Source: SKKY01 sp965228015 (GTDB lineage Bacteria > Bacillota > Peptococcia > Peptococcales > SKKY01). From it: a stretch of DNA of 64,000 bases. Position numbers and translations under genes: made by a program. The stretch covers positions 186,001-250,000 of the forward strand of contig OZ245787.1 in assembly GCA_965228015.1 (NCBI GenBank). Reading direction: 5' to 3'. Positions 45,564 through 54,829 of this stretch are shown here, one piece after another (the first letter of the stretch is position 1; every line of letters starts with the position of its first letter). A model generated the notes under the pieces. It worked only from the letters and a program-made list of their open reading frames with translations, did not search any database and was not told where the DNA came from.

Positions 45564-46022
45564 ATGGTTTTTAAAAACTTTTGGGAAGCATTGGGTTTTG
45601 GAGATTCTGAAAAAGATGATAGAGAAGAGTATTATGAAGAATCTGAAGAGGTGCAGTCTTTTGTTTCACCAAAAAAAGAAAGAACCAATAATTTGGTTGC
45701 TTTGAAAAATGATAAAGTTAGCGTAGTGGTAATTGAACCTACTAACTTTGAAGAGGCTCCTATAATTGCAGATAATTTAAAAGACAGAAGACCTGTAATT
45801 ATTAATATGGAAAATGCAGATCCTGTTTTAGTAAGAAGAATGATTGATTTTATAGGTGGAATTTGCTATGCAATAGGGGGAACAATGCAGAAAATTGGCT
45901 ATAAGATAATTCTTGTAGTTCCTCCAAATGTTAATATCTCAGGAGAGTTAAGAGGAGCATATAACCAGCAAGATCAGGAAGAAATTTTTGCCTGGGTAAC
46001 TCATTTTGATAAGGAGGACTAA
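45564..46022 (+). CDS. sepF: Cell division protein SepF
   Basis: Membrane anchor and organiser of FtsZ filaments. N-terminal amphipathic segment MVFKNFWEALGFG, an acidic linker (DDREEYYEESEE), and the SepF core (LKDRRPVIINMENADPVLVRRMIDF; GGICYAIGGTMQKIG). The start is ATG 45564 after GAGGGGAA; the open frame upstream overlaps yggS. About 152 residues. With no ftsA seen in the dcw block, it may be the main Z-ring anchor. Confidence 0.95.
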   Translation: MVFKNFWEALGFGDSEKDDREEYYEESEEVQSFVSPKKERTNNLVALKNDKVSVVVIEPTNFEEAPIIADNLKDRRPVIINMENADPVLVRRMIDFIGGICYAIGGTMQKIGYKIILVVPPNVNISGELRGAYNQQDQEEIFAWVTHFDKED

Positions 46023-46024
46023 CC

Positions 46025-46819
46025 TTGATTAGTATTGGTTTTATTGGTGCTGGAAATATGGCAGAAGCAATAATCGGCGGCATAGTAAAAAACGGAATTA
46101 TTAGCGGGGATAATATTTTTGCTTTCGATATTTCAAAAGACCGAATAGAATATATTTCTGAAAAATATAACATTAATTTCCTGGACTCTGAAGAAAAAGT
46201 TTTACAGGAGTCGGAATATGTTTTTTTAGCTGTAAAACCTCAGATTTTTCCATATCTTCGTGATAAAGGTATTGGTATAAATTATAAGGGTACAGTAATT
46301 AGTATTATGGCAGGTGTAGATTTAAATTCTTTAAAAATAGCTTTCCCAAAGGCTGAAATAGTCAGGACTATGCCTAATTTTCCTGCTTTGGTAGGAGAAG
46401 GTGTAACAGGGATATGTTTTTCTGACAATGTATCTGATCTAAAAAAAGAAACAGTAAAAAATATCCTTGCTTCTATTGGTAAGACCCTGGTTCTTGAAGA
46501 AAAAAATATTGATGCCCTTACAGGTTTGAGTGGAAGTGGCCCTGCTTTTGTTTTTCGGTTTGCAGAGGCTTTGGCTGATGCTGGAGTTTATTGCGGTCTT
46601 TCAAGAAAAGATGCATATCTTTTGGCAGCTCAGACTATTTACGGAAGTGCTAAAATGATTATGGAAACTGGAATTCATCCTGGAGATTTAAAAGATTCAG
46701 TAACTTCTCCTGGGGGAACTACAATAGAGGGAATAAAAGAATTAGAAAAAAATGGTTTTAGAAATGCTGTGATGGAAGCAGTAATAAGTAGTTATAAGAA
46801 ATCTAAAGAATTAAAATGA
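46025..46819 (+). CDS. proC: Pyrroline-5-carboxylate reductase
   Basis: Last step of proline synthesis, using NAD(P)H. Rossmann motif IGFIGAGNMAEAIIGG at the start, VKPQIFP, TMPNFPALVGEGVTGI and the C-terminal LTGLSGSGPAFVF plus KDSVTSPGGTTIEGI. TTG start at 46025, with AAGGAGG eight bases upstream. 264 residues. Inserted between sepF and yggT. Confidence 0.95.
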   Translation: MISIGFIGAGNMAEAIIGGIVKNGIISGDNIFAFDISKDRIEYISEKYNINFLDSEEKVLQESEYVFLAVKPQIFPYLRDKGIGINYKGTVISIMAGVDLNSLKIAFPKAEIVRTMPNFPALVGEGVTGICFSDNVSDLKKETVKNILASIGKTLVLEEKNIDALTGLSGSGPAFVFRFAEALADAGVYCGLSRKDAYLLAAQTIYGSAKMIMETGIHPGDLKDSVTSPGGTTIEGIKELEKNGFRNAVMEAVISSYKKSKELK

Positions 46820-46831
46820 GGGGTGTAGTTT

Positions 46832-47098
46832 TTGTACTTTTTAATACAAGTTGTTAGTGTTTCTTTTGATGTTTTTTACTGGATGATGATAGCCAGAGTT
46901 CTGTTATCTTGGGTTTCACCAAGGTCATATAATAAGTTAATTGAGTTTGTTGTAGACGTAACAGATTATGTATTAATTCCAATAAAAAGGTTTATACCTA
47001 CAAATGTTGGAGGGGTTGATTTTTCTCCAATACTTGCAATTTTCCTTTTAAACTTTTTAAAAAGATTAATTATTTCATTTTTATATACATTAATGTAA
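46832..47098 (+). CDS. YggT/YlmG family membrane protein
   Basis: 88 residues with two hydrophobic segments around the conserved WMMIARVLLSWVSP and a second-half PIKRFIPTNVGGVDFSPILA. TTG start 46832 after GAGGGGTG. The family is linked to envelope and division in several bacteria; the mechanism is unknown. Confidence 0.9.
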   Translation: MYFLIQVVSVSFDVFYWMMIARVLLSWVSPRSYNKLIEFVVDVTDYVLIPIKRFIPTNVGGVDFSPILAIFLLNFLKRLIISFLYTLM

Positions 47099-47116
47099 AA
47101 GGTAAAGGATACTTTT

Positions 47117-47872
47117 GTGAAAAACAAAGATCAGAATTTTATACAAAATTTTATTAAAGAAAAAGTGGAAAAGGTTTATAAAAGAAATATTAAAGAACTA
47201 ACAGATTTCCTTGATCCCTCAGAAGCGGATTATTGCGAAGAATTTTTAAAGAAAAACAAAGAAAAAGTTTTTTATTCTTTTTATGGTGGATATAAAGAAG
47301 CAGAAAGAAAAAACTTTGTATTGCTCCAATAGGTGATGAAATTACTAATGATGATTTCGAAATTCAGGCATTAGAGGCAACAGCAAAAAAATAAACAGGG
47401 AAATAAGCTACAGAGATATACTCGGGGCAATTATGGGTACTGGAATCAAAAGGGAAAAAACCGGAGATATTATTATTTTGTCAAAGGGCGTAGCTATTAT
47501 TGCAGATAAAACAATGATTTCTTATCTTGAAGGCAACTTCCCGGTAATTAAAAATAATAATTTTAATATAAAAGTTTTTCAGCTGAACAATATTCCTTTC
47601 CAGAAGTTGAATCTACAGAAAAAATAATTAATATATCTTCCTGGAGATTAGACGGAATAATTGTCAAAACCTATAATCTTTCCAGGGGTGATTCCCAGGA
47701 ATTTATTCGTTCAGGGAAAGTTAAAGTTAATCATAAAGAAAATTTAAGAACAGATTTTATTCTATCTGAAAATGATATAGTTAGTGTCAGAACAAAGGGA
47801 CGCTTTGTTATCATAGAAGAATTGGGTAAAACAAAAAAGGATAATTACAGAGTTTTAATAAATATATACTGA
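47117..47872 (+). pseudogene. ylmH: YlmH RNA-binding protein, three single-base frameshifts
   Basis: YlmH has an N-terminal domain and an S4 RNA-binding domain and has been linked to ribosome rescue; it is dispensable in Bacillus. GTG 47117 starts KNKDQNFIQNFIKEKVEK. Frames break at A6 near 47308-47313 (needs A7), A7 at 47385-47391 (needs A8), and near 47597 (one T short). Later frames give GAIMGTGIKREKTGDI, SSWRLDGIIVKTYNLSR and the S4 domain GDSQEFIRSGKVKVNHK, ending at TGA 47870-47872. About 250 codons in all. It is the only damaged gene between mraZ and ileS. Confidence 0.9.
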
Positions 47873-47888
47873 TTAAAGGGGTGCTTTT

Positions 47889-48563
47889 ATGATTACACCG
47901 AAGGAAATTCATGATAAGGAATTTAAACGTTCTCTAAGGGGATATGACATGGACGATGTAGATCAGTTTCTGGATATGATTATTAAAGATCTGGAAATGT
48001 TATACAAAGAAAATGCTGGTTTAAGAGAAGAGTTTGACAAAACTTCTAAGAAAGTTGATCAGTATAGCGAAATGGAAGGAAGTCTTAACAGGGCTTTACT
48101 TCTTGCAGAAAAGACTGCAGAAAATGTAAAAACTGAAGCAATGATAGAAAAAGATAGAATTTTAAATGAAGCCAGAGAAAAAGCTTCAGCTATTTTGGAA
48201 AAGACTAAGTCTGATGCGGAAGCCTTTAATAGTGTTAACCTGGATTTAATTGAAAAATCTGAAAGATTTAAAAGAAATTTAATTAATTTATTTGAAAATC
48301 AAATTAATATAATTAAAGAATCAGGATCAATATCAGAAGATATAGAATTTAAAGAAGCCCTTCAAAAAAGAGAAGGATTTGAAGAAAAGAAAGAATCAGT
48401 AATTTCAACGATTTCTACTCCGGAAGAAGTTTTTATTGAAACAGCAAAAGAAGAAGTGAAAGAAAACTTTTCTACTGAGTATAATGAAGAGTTTGATAAT
48501 GGCCTTTTAGATGAAGAGGAAGAAGAATATAAAAACAAAGTATTTAAATTCCTTGATAAATAA
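47889..48563 (+). CDS. divIVA: DivIVA cell-pole/division-site protein
   Basis: Binds curved membrane at poles and septa. The N-terminal DivIVA domain is clear: ITPKEIHDKEFKRSLRGYDMDDVDQFLD, followed by coiled coil, a second helical region (about 60-150), and an acidic C-terminal tail (FDNGLLDEEEEEYKNK). 224 residues, intact. RBS GGGGTG before ATG 47889. Confidence 0.93.
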   Translation: MITPKEIHDKEFKRSLRGYDMDDVDQFLDMIIKDLEMLYKENAGLREEFDKTSKKVDQYSEMEGSLNRALLLAEKTAENVKTEAMIEKDRILNEAREKASAILEKTKSDAEAFNSVNLDLIEKSERFKRNLINLFENQINIIKESGSISEDIEFKEALQKREGFEEKKESVISTISTPEEVFIETAKEEVKENFSTEYNEEFDNGLLDEEEEEYKNKVFKFLDK

Positions 48564-48574
48564 AAGGTGAATAG

Positions 48575-48603
48575 TTGACACAGAATAATAAATATTTTAT
48601 TAT
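48575..48603 (+). promoter_or_regulatory. ileS operon promoter
   Basis: TTGACA (48575-48580), 17-bp spacer, TATTAT (48598-48603): a near-consensus SigA-type promoter placed just upstream of the T-box leader. Start of transcription would be about 48610. Confidence 0.85.
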
Positions 48604-48609
48604 CAGATA

Positions 48610-48853
48610 ATATTAAAATAGAAATGCATTGAGCAGGAGAGTAATTTACATTAATCTTTAAAGCGAAACCGGGTGGGTGTAAGCCGGTTAGGATTGTGCA
48701 AATGAAAATCACCTGGGAGCTGTTGCCCTGAAATTTTTGCAGTAAGGGTGAACGCATGTCTGCGTTAGAGGCTTTGAGTGACAATAGTATTTTTTATTGT
48801 TACAAGGGTGGTACCGCGAATTTTTCGTCCCTTGAGGGCGATTTTTTTATCCA
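48610..48853 (+). ncRNA. T-box riboswitch, isoleucine
   Basis: The leader senses uncharged tRNA-Ile and controls termination before ileS. Stem I beginning GAGCAGGAGAGTA (about 48631-48643), specifier ATC at 48708-48710 (in GAAAATCACC), and the conserved T-box AAGGGTGGTACCGCG at 48804-48818 are visible. The terminator TCGTCCC TTGA GGGCGA with T7 is at about 48825-48848. The ATC specifier agrees with the downstream gene. Boundaries are approximate. Confidence 0.95.
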
Positions 48854-48890
48854 TTTTTTGGATTATATTACTGGGAGGTTGTAAAAATAT

Positions 48891-51668
48891 ATGGAAAAGA
48901 AAGATTATGGGCAAACCTTAAATTTACCCGTTACCGAATTCCCAATGCGCGGGAATCTTCCTACTAAAGAGCCGGAAATTGTGGCAAAATGGGAGGAAAT
49001 GAAAATTTATGATGTTGTAAATGATAAAAACAGAGGGAATGAGTCCTTTATTCTTCATGACGGACCTCCATATGCCAATGGAGATATTCACCTTGGTCAT
49101 ACTCTTAATAAAGTTCTTAAAGATATTATTGTTAAATATAAAACTCAATTAGGTTTATTTTCTCCATACGTACCGGGATGGGATACTCACGGACTTCCCA
49201 TCGAATTAAAAGCAATACAAATGATGGGTCTTAATCCTCATGATGATAAAGTTGAATTTAGGAGAAACTGTAAAGAGTATGCATTAAAATATGTTGATAT
49301 TCAAAGAGAGCAGTTTAAGAGACTTGGAGTAAGAGGAGACTGGGATCATCCATATATAACTTTACAGCCAGAATTTGAAGCAGAGCAAATTGGTGTATTT
49401 GGCGAAATGGCAATGAAAGGTTATATTTACAAAGGATTAAAACCAGTTAACTGGTGCCACGATTGTGGAACAGCTCTTGCGGAAGCTGAAATTGAGTATC
49501 ATAATAAACATTCATATTCAATATATGTAAAGTTTCCTGTTGTTGATGGAAATGGAATTCTTGATAATGATGATTATGTTGTAATATGGACTACAACACC
49601 TTGGACCTTACCTGCAAACCTTGCCATATCAGTTCATCCTGAATATGATTACCAGCTTATAAAAGTTAATGGTGAAAAATTATTAATGGCTAAAGAATTA
49701 GTGGAAAGCGTTCTTAAGGATACTAAAATAGAAACAGGATTTGAAGTTTTAAAGGAATTTAAAGGTAAGGAACTTGAAAAAGTAGTTTACCGCCATCCAT
49801 TTATGGAAAGAGATTCTTTAGTTATTCTTGGTCAGCATGTTACTTTGGATAGTGGTACGGGAGCAGTTCATACAGCTCCTGGTCACGGTATTGAAGACTT
49901 TGAGGTTGGAAAACAGTATGGTTTAAAAGTGCTTTCACCAGTAAATAATTCAGGTGAACTTACCCTTGAGGCAGGTAAGTATGCAGGATTGAAAGTTGAT
50001 AAAGCAAATAAAATAATAGTAGATGATCTTGTTAACAGTGGAGCTATGCTTGGGTTTTCTACAATCGAACACTCCTATCCTCATTGCTGGAGATGTGGTC
50101 ACCCAACAATTTTCAGAGCCACAGAACAATGGTTTGCTTCAATAGAAGGATTTAGAAAACAAGCTTTAGAAGAAATAAATAATACTAAATTTATTCCAGC
50201 CTGGGGTAAAGACCGTATTTATAATATGGTTGCCGACAGAAGCGACTGGTGTATTTCAAGACAGAGAACCTGGGGTGTACCAATACCTATTTTCTATTGT
50301 AAAGATTGCGGCAAAGAAGTAATTAATGAACAAACAATAAAACATATTCAGGAACTTTTCAGAGAAAATGGTTCTGATATTTGGTTTGCTAAAGATGCAA
50401 TGGATCTTATTCCTAAAGGTTTAAAGTGTGAACATTGTGGTTCAGATAAATTTACTAAAGAAACAGATATAATGGATGTATGGTTTGATTCAGGTTCATC
50501 ACACAGAGCGGTTTTGACAACAAGAGAAGATTTAATCTGGCCTGCAGATTTATATCTTGAGGGAAGCGATCAGCACAGAGGTTGGTTTAATTCATCATTG
50601 AATACATCTGTTGCCACTACTGGTAAGGCACCATATAAAGCAGTTTTAACCCACGGATTCCTTGTAGATGAAAAAGGCAGAAAAATGAGTAAATCTCTTG
50701 GTAATGGTGTTGATCCTCTTGAGGTTATTAACCAAATGGGAGCAGATGTATTAAGATTATGGGTTTCATCTGTAGATTACAGAAGTGATGTTGCAGTATC
50801 ACCTAATATCATTAAACAAGCGGCAGAGGGCTATAAAAAGATAAGAAATACCTTCAGATTCCTTCTTGGAAATATATCAGATTTCGATTATGCAAAACAC
50901 AAAGTTGCTAGAGAAGATATGCTGGAAATTGACCGCTGGGCAATGAATAAGCTTTACTCCTTGACTGAAAGAGTTAGTAAGGCTTATGAGGAATATGAAT
51001 TCCATGTTGTTTATCATTCAATCCATAAGTTTTGTACAGTAGATATGAGTGCATTCTATCTGGACATTATTAAAGATTGTCTTTATGCATCAAAACCAGA
51101 GTCCTTAAAAAGAAGATCTGCTCAAACTGTAATGTATGAAACTTGTTTAGCTCTAATTAAAATGCTTACTCCAATCTTATCTTTTACTATGGAAGAAGTA
51201 TACTCACATCTTCCAGCAGAAAATAAAGAAGTTAGTCCTCAATTGATTGGCTGGCCGAAGCTTGATAAATCTTTTGAAGATAAAGAGCTTGAAGAAAAAT
51301 GGGCAAAAATACTGAAAATCAGAGAGTTTGTTGCTAAGCCTCTTGAAGAAAAGAGAAGGGCAAAAGAGATTGGGCATTCATTGAATGCAGAAGTTATCCT
51401 TTATGCAGACGATGAACTTTATGATTTCATTAAAAATATAGAAGAAGATTTAGCAACAATATTTATAGTTTCCCAAGCTTCAGCAAACAAGCTTTCAAAC
51501 CTTGAGAATGATTCTGCATATAGTTCAGAGGAATTTGAAAATCTTAAAGCTGTTATTAACAAAGCAAAGGGAATTAAGTGTGAAAGATGCTGGATTTATA
51601 CTGATGATGTAGGCAGTGATCCTGAGCATCCGGAAATTTGTGCTCGTTGTGCAGAAGAATTAAAATAA
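48891..51668 (+). CDS. ileS: Isoleucyl-tRNA synthetase
   Basis: Class I synthetase, 925 residues. HIGH motif in GPPYANGDIHLGHTLNK (about 58-74), CP1 editing domain (TTTPWTLPANLAIS), KMSKS in KGRKMSKSLGNG, and C-terminal zinc cysteines CERCWIY...CARCAEEL. GGGAGG lies 11 bp before ATG 48891. Preceded by its Ile T-box. Intact. Confidence 0.98.
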   Translation: MEKKDYGQTLNLPVTEFPMRGNLPTKEPEIVAKWEEMKIYDVVNDKNRGNESFILHDGPPYANGDIHLGHTLNKVLKDIIVKYKTQLGLFSPYVPGWDTHGLPIELKAIQMMGLNPHDDKVEFRRNCKEYALKYVDIQREQFKRLGVRGDWDHPYITLQPEFEAEQIGVFGEMAMKGYIYKGLKPVNWCHDCGTALAEAEIEYHNKHSYSIYVKFPVVDGNGILDNDDYVVIWTTTPWTLPANLAISVHPEYDYQLIKVNGEKLLMAKELVESVLKDTKIETGFEVLKEFKGKELEKVVYRHPFMERDSLVILGQHVTLDSGTGAVHTAPGHGIEDFEVGKQYGLKVLSPVNNSGELTLEAGKYAGLKVDKANKIIVDDLVNSGAMLGFSTIEHSYPHCWRCGHPTIFRATEQWFASIEGFRKQALEEINNTKFIPAWGKDRIYNMVADRSDWCISRQRTWGVPIPIFYCKDCGKEVINEQTIKHIQELFRENGSDIWFAKDAMDLIPKGLKCEHCGSDKFTKETDIMDVWFDSGSSHRAVLTTREDLIWPADLYLEGSDQHRGWFNSSLNTSVATTGKAPYKAVLTHGFLVDEKGRKMSKSLGNGVDPLEVINQMGADVLRLWVSSVDYRSDVAVSPNIIKQAAEGYKKIRNTFRFLLGNISDFDYAKHKVAREDMLEIDRWAMNKLYSLTERVSKAYEEYEFHVVYHSIHKFCTVDMSAFYLDIIKDCLYASKPESLKRRSAQTVMYETCLALIKMLTPILSFTMEEVYSHLPAENKEVSPQLIGWPKLDKSFEDKELEEKWAKILKIREFVAKPLEEKRRAKEIGHSLNAEVILYADDELYDFIKNIEEDLATIFIVSQASANKLSNLENDSAYSSEEFENLKAVINKAKGIKCERCWIYTDDVGSDPEHPEICARCAEELK

Positions 51669-51684
51669 TTGAAGAGGTGTAGAA

Positions 51685-51969
51685 ATGTCCCAGGAAAATT
51701 CACGTGTAGTAGTTACAGTAGTTGGCAAAGATAAAGTAGGTATAATTGCAAGAGTTGCCAACATTCTTGCAGAAAATAATGCAAATATTTTGGATATTAG
51801 CCAGACAATAATGCAAGAATTTTTCACAATGATTATGATTGTTGATATTCAAAACTGTAAGGTAGATATGGCAGGATTAAAGGAAACTTTAAATGCTGAG
51901 GGAGAAAAAATTGGTGTAAAAATTTCGGCTCAGCGTGAAGATGTATTCCAATATATGCATAGAATTTAG
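51685..51969 (+). CDS. ACT-domain protein (UPF0237)
   Basis: 94 residues forming a single ACT-like domain, VVVTVVGKDKVGIIARVANILAE then ISQTIMQEFFTMIMIVD. ACT domains bind amino acids or other small ligands. It stands 9 bp before the DUF711 gene, a pairing common in Bacillota; a regulatory partnership is inferred, not shown. Confidence 0.92.
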   Translation: MSQENSRVVVTVVGKDKVGIIARVANILAENNANILDISQTIMQEFFTMIMIVDIQNCKVDMAGLKETLNAEGEKIGVKISAQREDVFQYMHRI

Positions 51970-51978
51970 GGAAAAAAA

Positions 51979-53346
51979 GTGCCAATAGGTTTTAGTAATG
52001 AAGAAATTATGCAAACCATTAAAATGGTTGAAGCTGAGAATCTTGATGTAAGAACAATAACTATGAGTGTTTCTCTTCTTGAGTGCAGCGATGAAAACCC
52101 AGATAAGGTTTATCAAAAAATATATGATACTATTTCAAAAAGAGCAGAGAACTTAGTAAAAGTTGGAGAAGAAATTGAAAGAGATTACGGAATCCCGATA
52201 ATTAATAAGAGAATAGCGGTTACTCCGATAGCAAATATTCTTGGCTCATGTAAAACAGATAACTATACATTTACAGCAAAAGCTTTAGATGCTGCTGCAA
52301 AGAATGTTGGTGTTAATTTTATCGGAGGATTTTCTGCTTTAGTTCATAAAGGAATGACTAAAAGTGATGAAATATTAATCAGATCTATTCCAGAAGCTTT
52401 ATCAGCTACAGATTTAGTATGTTCATCTGTTAATATAGGTACAACTAAAGCTGGAATTAATATGGATGCAGTAAAAATAATGGGTGAAATTATTAAAGAT
52501 ACAGCTGAAAGAACAAAAGATAAAAACGGTCTTGGTTGTGCAAAACTAGTTGTTTTCTGTAATGTTCCAGAAGATAACCCATTCATGGCAGGTGCATTCC
52601 ATGGTGTTGGAGAACCAGAAACAGTAATTAATGTTGGAATTTCCGGACCAGGGGTAGTTGCAAGTGTTGTTAAACAAAATCCAGGAATACCCTTAGGGAT
52701 TCTTGCAAGAAAGATAAAAGAAACAGCATTTAAAATTACTAGAATGGGTGAACTGGTTGGTATTGAAGCTGGTAAAAGGCTTAATGTACCTTTTGGTATA
52801 GTTGATCTCTCTCTTGCTCCAACTCCTGCAATTGGTGACAGCGTTGCTGATATTCTCGAGGGAATGGGACTTGAAAGAGTAGGAACTCATGGTACAATTG
52901 CTGCTCTGGCAATGTTAAATGATGCAGTGAAAAAAGGAGGGGCTATAGCTTCCTCTTATGTTGGAGGTTTAAGCGGAGCTTTTATTCCTGTTAGTGAAGA
53001 TGCTGGAATGATCAGAGGTGTTGAGGAAGGCTCTCTTTTTATTGAAAAAATGGAAGCTATGACTTGTGTTTGTTCAGTAGGCTTAGATATGATTGCTGTA
53101 CCGGGAAAAACCAAAGCATCAACAATTTCTGCAATTATTGCAGATGAAGCGGCTATTGGTATGATCAACGAGAAAACCACAGCAGTAAGAATTATTCCTG
53201 TTCCAGGAAAAGATGTTGGAGAATCAGTAGTCTTTGGCGGATTGCTGGGAAGAGCTCCAATTATGAAATTAAGCGACTTCGATTCTTCGGAGTTTATTGC
53301 AAGAGGGGGTAGAATTCCTGCACCTATTCAATCATTAACAAATTAA
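51979..53346 (+). CDS. DUF711/UPF0210 family protein
   Basis: 455 residues, GTG start at 51979. Family blocks IGFSNEEIMQTIKMVEAENLDVRTITM, GIPIINKRIAVTPI and AFIPVSEDAGMI are seen, with a Gly-rich barrel-like core distantly related in fold to glycyl-radical enzymes; no glycyl-radical motif is visible. Function is unknown. Cotranscribed with the ACT-domain gene. Intact, followed by a terminator. Confidence 0.9.
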   Translation: MPIGFSNEEIMQTIKMVEAENLDVRTITMSVSLLECSDENPDKVYQKIYDTISKRAENLVKVGEEIERDYGIPIINKRIAVTPIANILGSCKTDNYTFTAKALDAAAKNVGVNFIGGFSALVHKGMTKSDEILIRSIPEALSATDLVCSSVNIGTTKAGINMDAVKIMGEIIKDTAERTKDKNGLGCAKLVVFCNVPEDNPFMAGAFHGVGEPETVINVGISGPGVVASVVKQNPGIPLGILARKIKETAFKITRMGELVGIEAGKRLNVPFGIVDLSLAPTPAIGDSVADILEGMGLERVGTHGTIAALAMLNDAVKKGGAIASSYVGGLSGAFIPVSEDAGMIRGVEEGSLFIEKMEAMTCVCSVGLDMIAVPGKTKASTISAIIADEAAIGMINEKTTAVRIIPVPGKDVGESVVFGGLLGRAPIMKLSDFDSSEFIARGGRIPAPIQSLTN

Positions 53347-53354
53347 TATTTTTT

Positions 53355-53386
53355 AAAATAGCGGAGACTTGTTCTCCGCTATTTTT
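53355..53386 (+). terminator. Intrinsic terminator after the DUF711 gene
   Basis: 13-bp stem AAAATAGCGGAGA / TCTCCGCTATTTT with loop CTTGT and a T5 tail. It lies between the gene end and the ISL3 element. Confidence 0.9.
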
Positions 53387-53460
53387 GTTATCAGGGTTTT
53401 ATGATAAAATTGAGGTTTTTGTCAAATGTTGGGGTAACCCAATTAGATTAGATTCCATGA

Positions 53461-53490
53461 GTACCGCATTGAAAAATGCGGTACTTTTTT
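53461..53490 (+). terminator. Plus-strand terminator inside the ISL3 end (copy 1)
   Basis: GTACCGCATT GAAA AATGCGGTAC then T6. It faces transcription entering the element from the left, opposite to its transposase; the minus strand has no T run after the stem. The same structure is in copy 2. Confidence 0.8.
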
Positions 53491-53576
53491 AAATTGTTTT
53501 TAGTTCATTACGTGCATTATTCTGTTTTTGAATCTCCAAAAATTTCTTACACCATAAGCATTTCTTTTTAAAACCT

Positions 53577-54829
53577 TGTAATGGTCAAGCATCTTTGTAA
53601 CACTAAGTACGGAAAATCAGTTTATATTTCGTGCTTCAAATGGAGTCAGCCCTCCATTGTATGAATGAGGTCGAATGTGATTGTACCACACATAAACATA
53701 TTTATTGATAGCTTCATCTAATTGTAGGTCGGTTTCAAATTTTTGGTGGTAAATAAGCTCTGACTTAAGTGATTTATAAAATCTCTCCATTGGAGCGTTA
53801 TCATATGGGCAACCTGTTTTACTCATGCTTTGCCTTATTCCTTGGCTTTTGCAGTACTCTACGAAAGCCCATGAGGTGAACTGTACCCTCTGATCTGAAT
53901 GTAAGACTAACCCTTCATCTGGGCTCTCTCTTTCAAGAGTTTTAGACAAGGCTTCTATTGCCAGATCTGAGTTGATTCATTTTGAGTTAACCGTTGCTAT
54001 TGCTTCCCTTTTTGCTAAATCTATAATAATACAATTATAACGCATTTTACCGTTTGTTAATCTTATATAGGTGAAATCAGTACACCATACTTTATTTCTT
54101 TCTGTGACAGAGAAATTTTGATTAAGAATATTGGGAAATACTTTGTTCTTTTTACCTTTTACATATTTGGGCCTTTTTCTTACAGTGATTGCATGCAGGT
54201 TTAATTCCTTGTTCATATACTTATGTGTTGTTGTCTTACTAATAAATATATTTTGCCTTGCAAGAAAAGTGACCATCCACCTATGGCCAATAATGCGTCC
54301 ATTATTGTAATAAATACTTTTTATGTTTTCTTGAACTTTAGCCTTTCCTTCACGATACGTGGATTTTCTGTTCTTTAAGTAATTGTAGTACATATTCGGA
54401 GAGAGGTTGAACTTGCGGCATAACCAGCACAATCCAAACTCAAGTTTATAGGCATCAATGAACCGATATACCACTAATCGATTTCCTTTGCGAAGAATGC
54501 CGCTGCTTTTTTAGGAAGTCATTTTCCTTTTAAAGTTCCATAAGCTTCTTGTTAAGCGCTCTATATTCCTCTGGTGATATTGCATTTTCTTTATTTTGTG
54601 GTTTTGTGTAATGACATTCTTCGCTGTATTTTTTATCCATCCGGACATTGTTGATTTTGATACACCGTAGGTTGCAAAAAGATCACCAAGGCTTTTGCCT
54701 TTTAGATATTCACGTACAACCTCCTTCTTGAATTCTAAATCGTAACGTTTGCTCATTTTGCAATCCTCCTAGTTCGGGTTTATTATATATTATCCGTACT
54801 AGGTGTTACAATAAGACTATACCATTACA
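53577..54829 (-). mobile_element. IS3-family insertion sequence, type A, copy 2 (nested)
   Basis: 1253 bp, ends TGTAATGGT and ACCATTACA. The intact target in the other ISL3 copy reads AAAACCTTAATTTT; here CCT is duplicated at 53574-53576 and 54830-54832, so the 3-bp target duplication is proven from the window itself. It differs from copy 1 by few bases. Confidence 0.97.
53617..54756 (-). pseudogene. IS3 type A transposase OrfA/OrfB, copy 2
   Basis: OrfA (from ATG 54756) loses one A after GWIK, changing frame to NTAKNVI. It also shares the TAA after KLMEL seen in copy 1. OrfB (54474 leftwards) shares the TGA after VNSK. In addition the motif HSDQG is HSDQR here (Gly to Arg next to the second catalytic Asp). 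This copy is certainly inactive. Confidence 0.85.
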
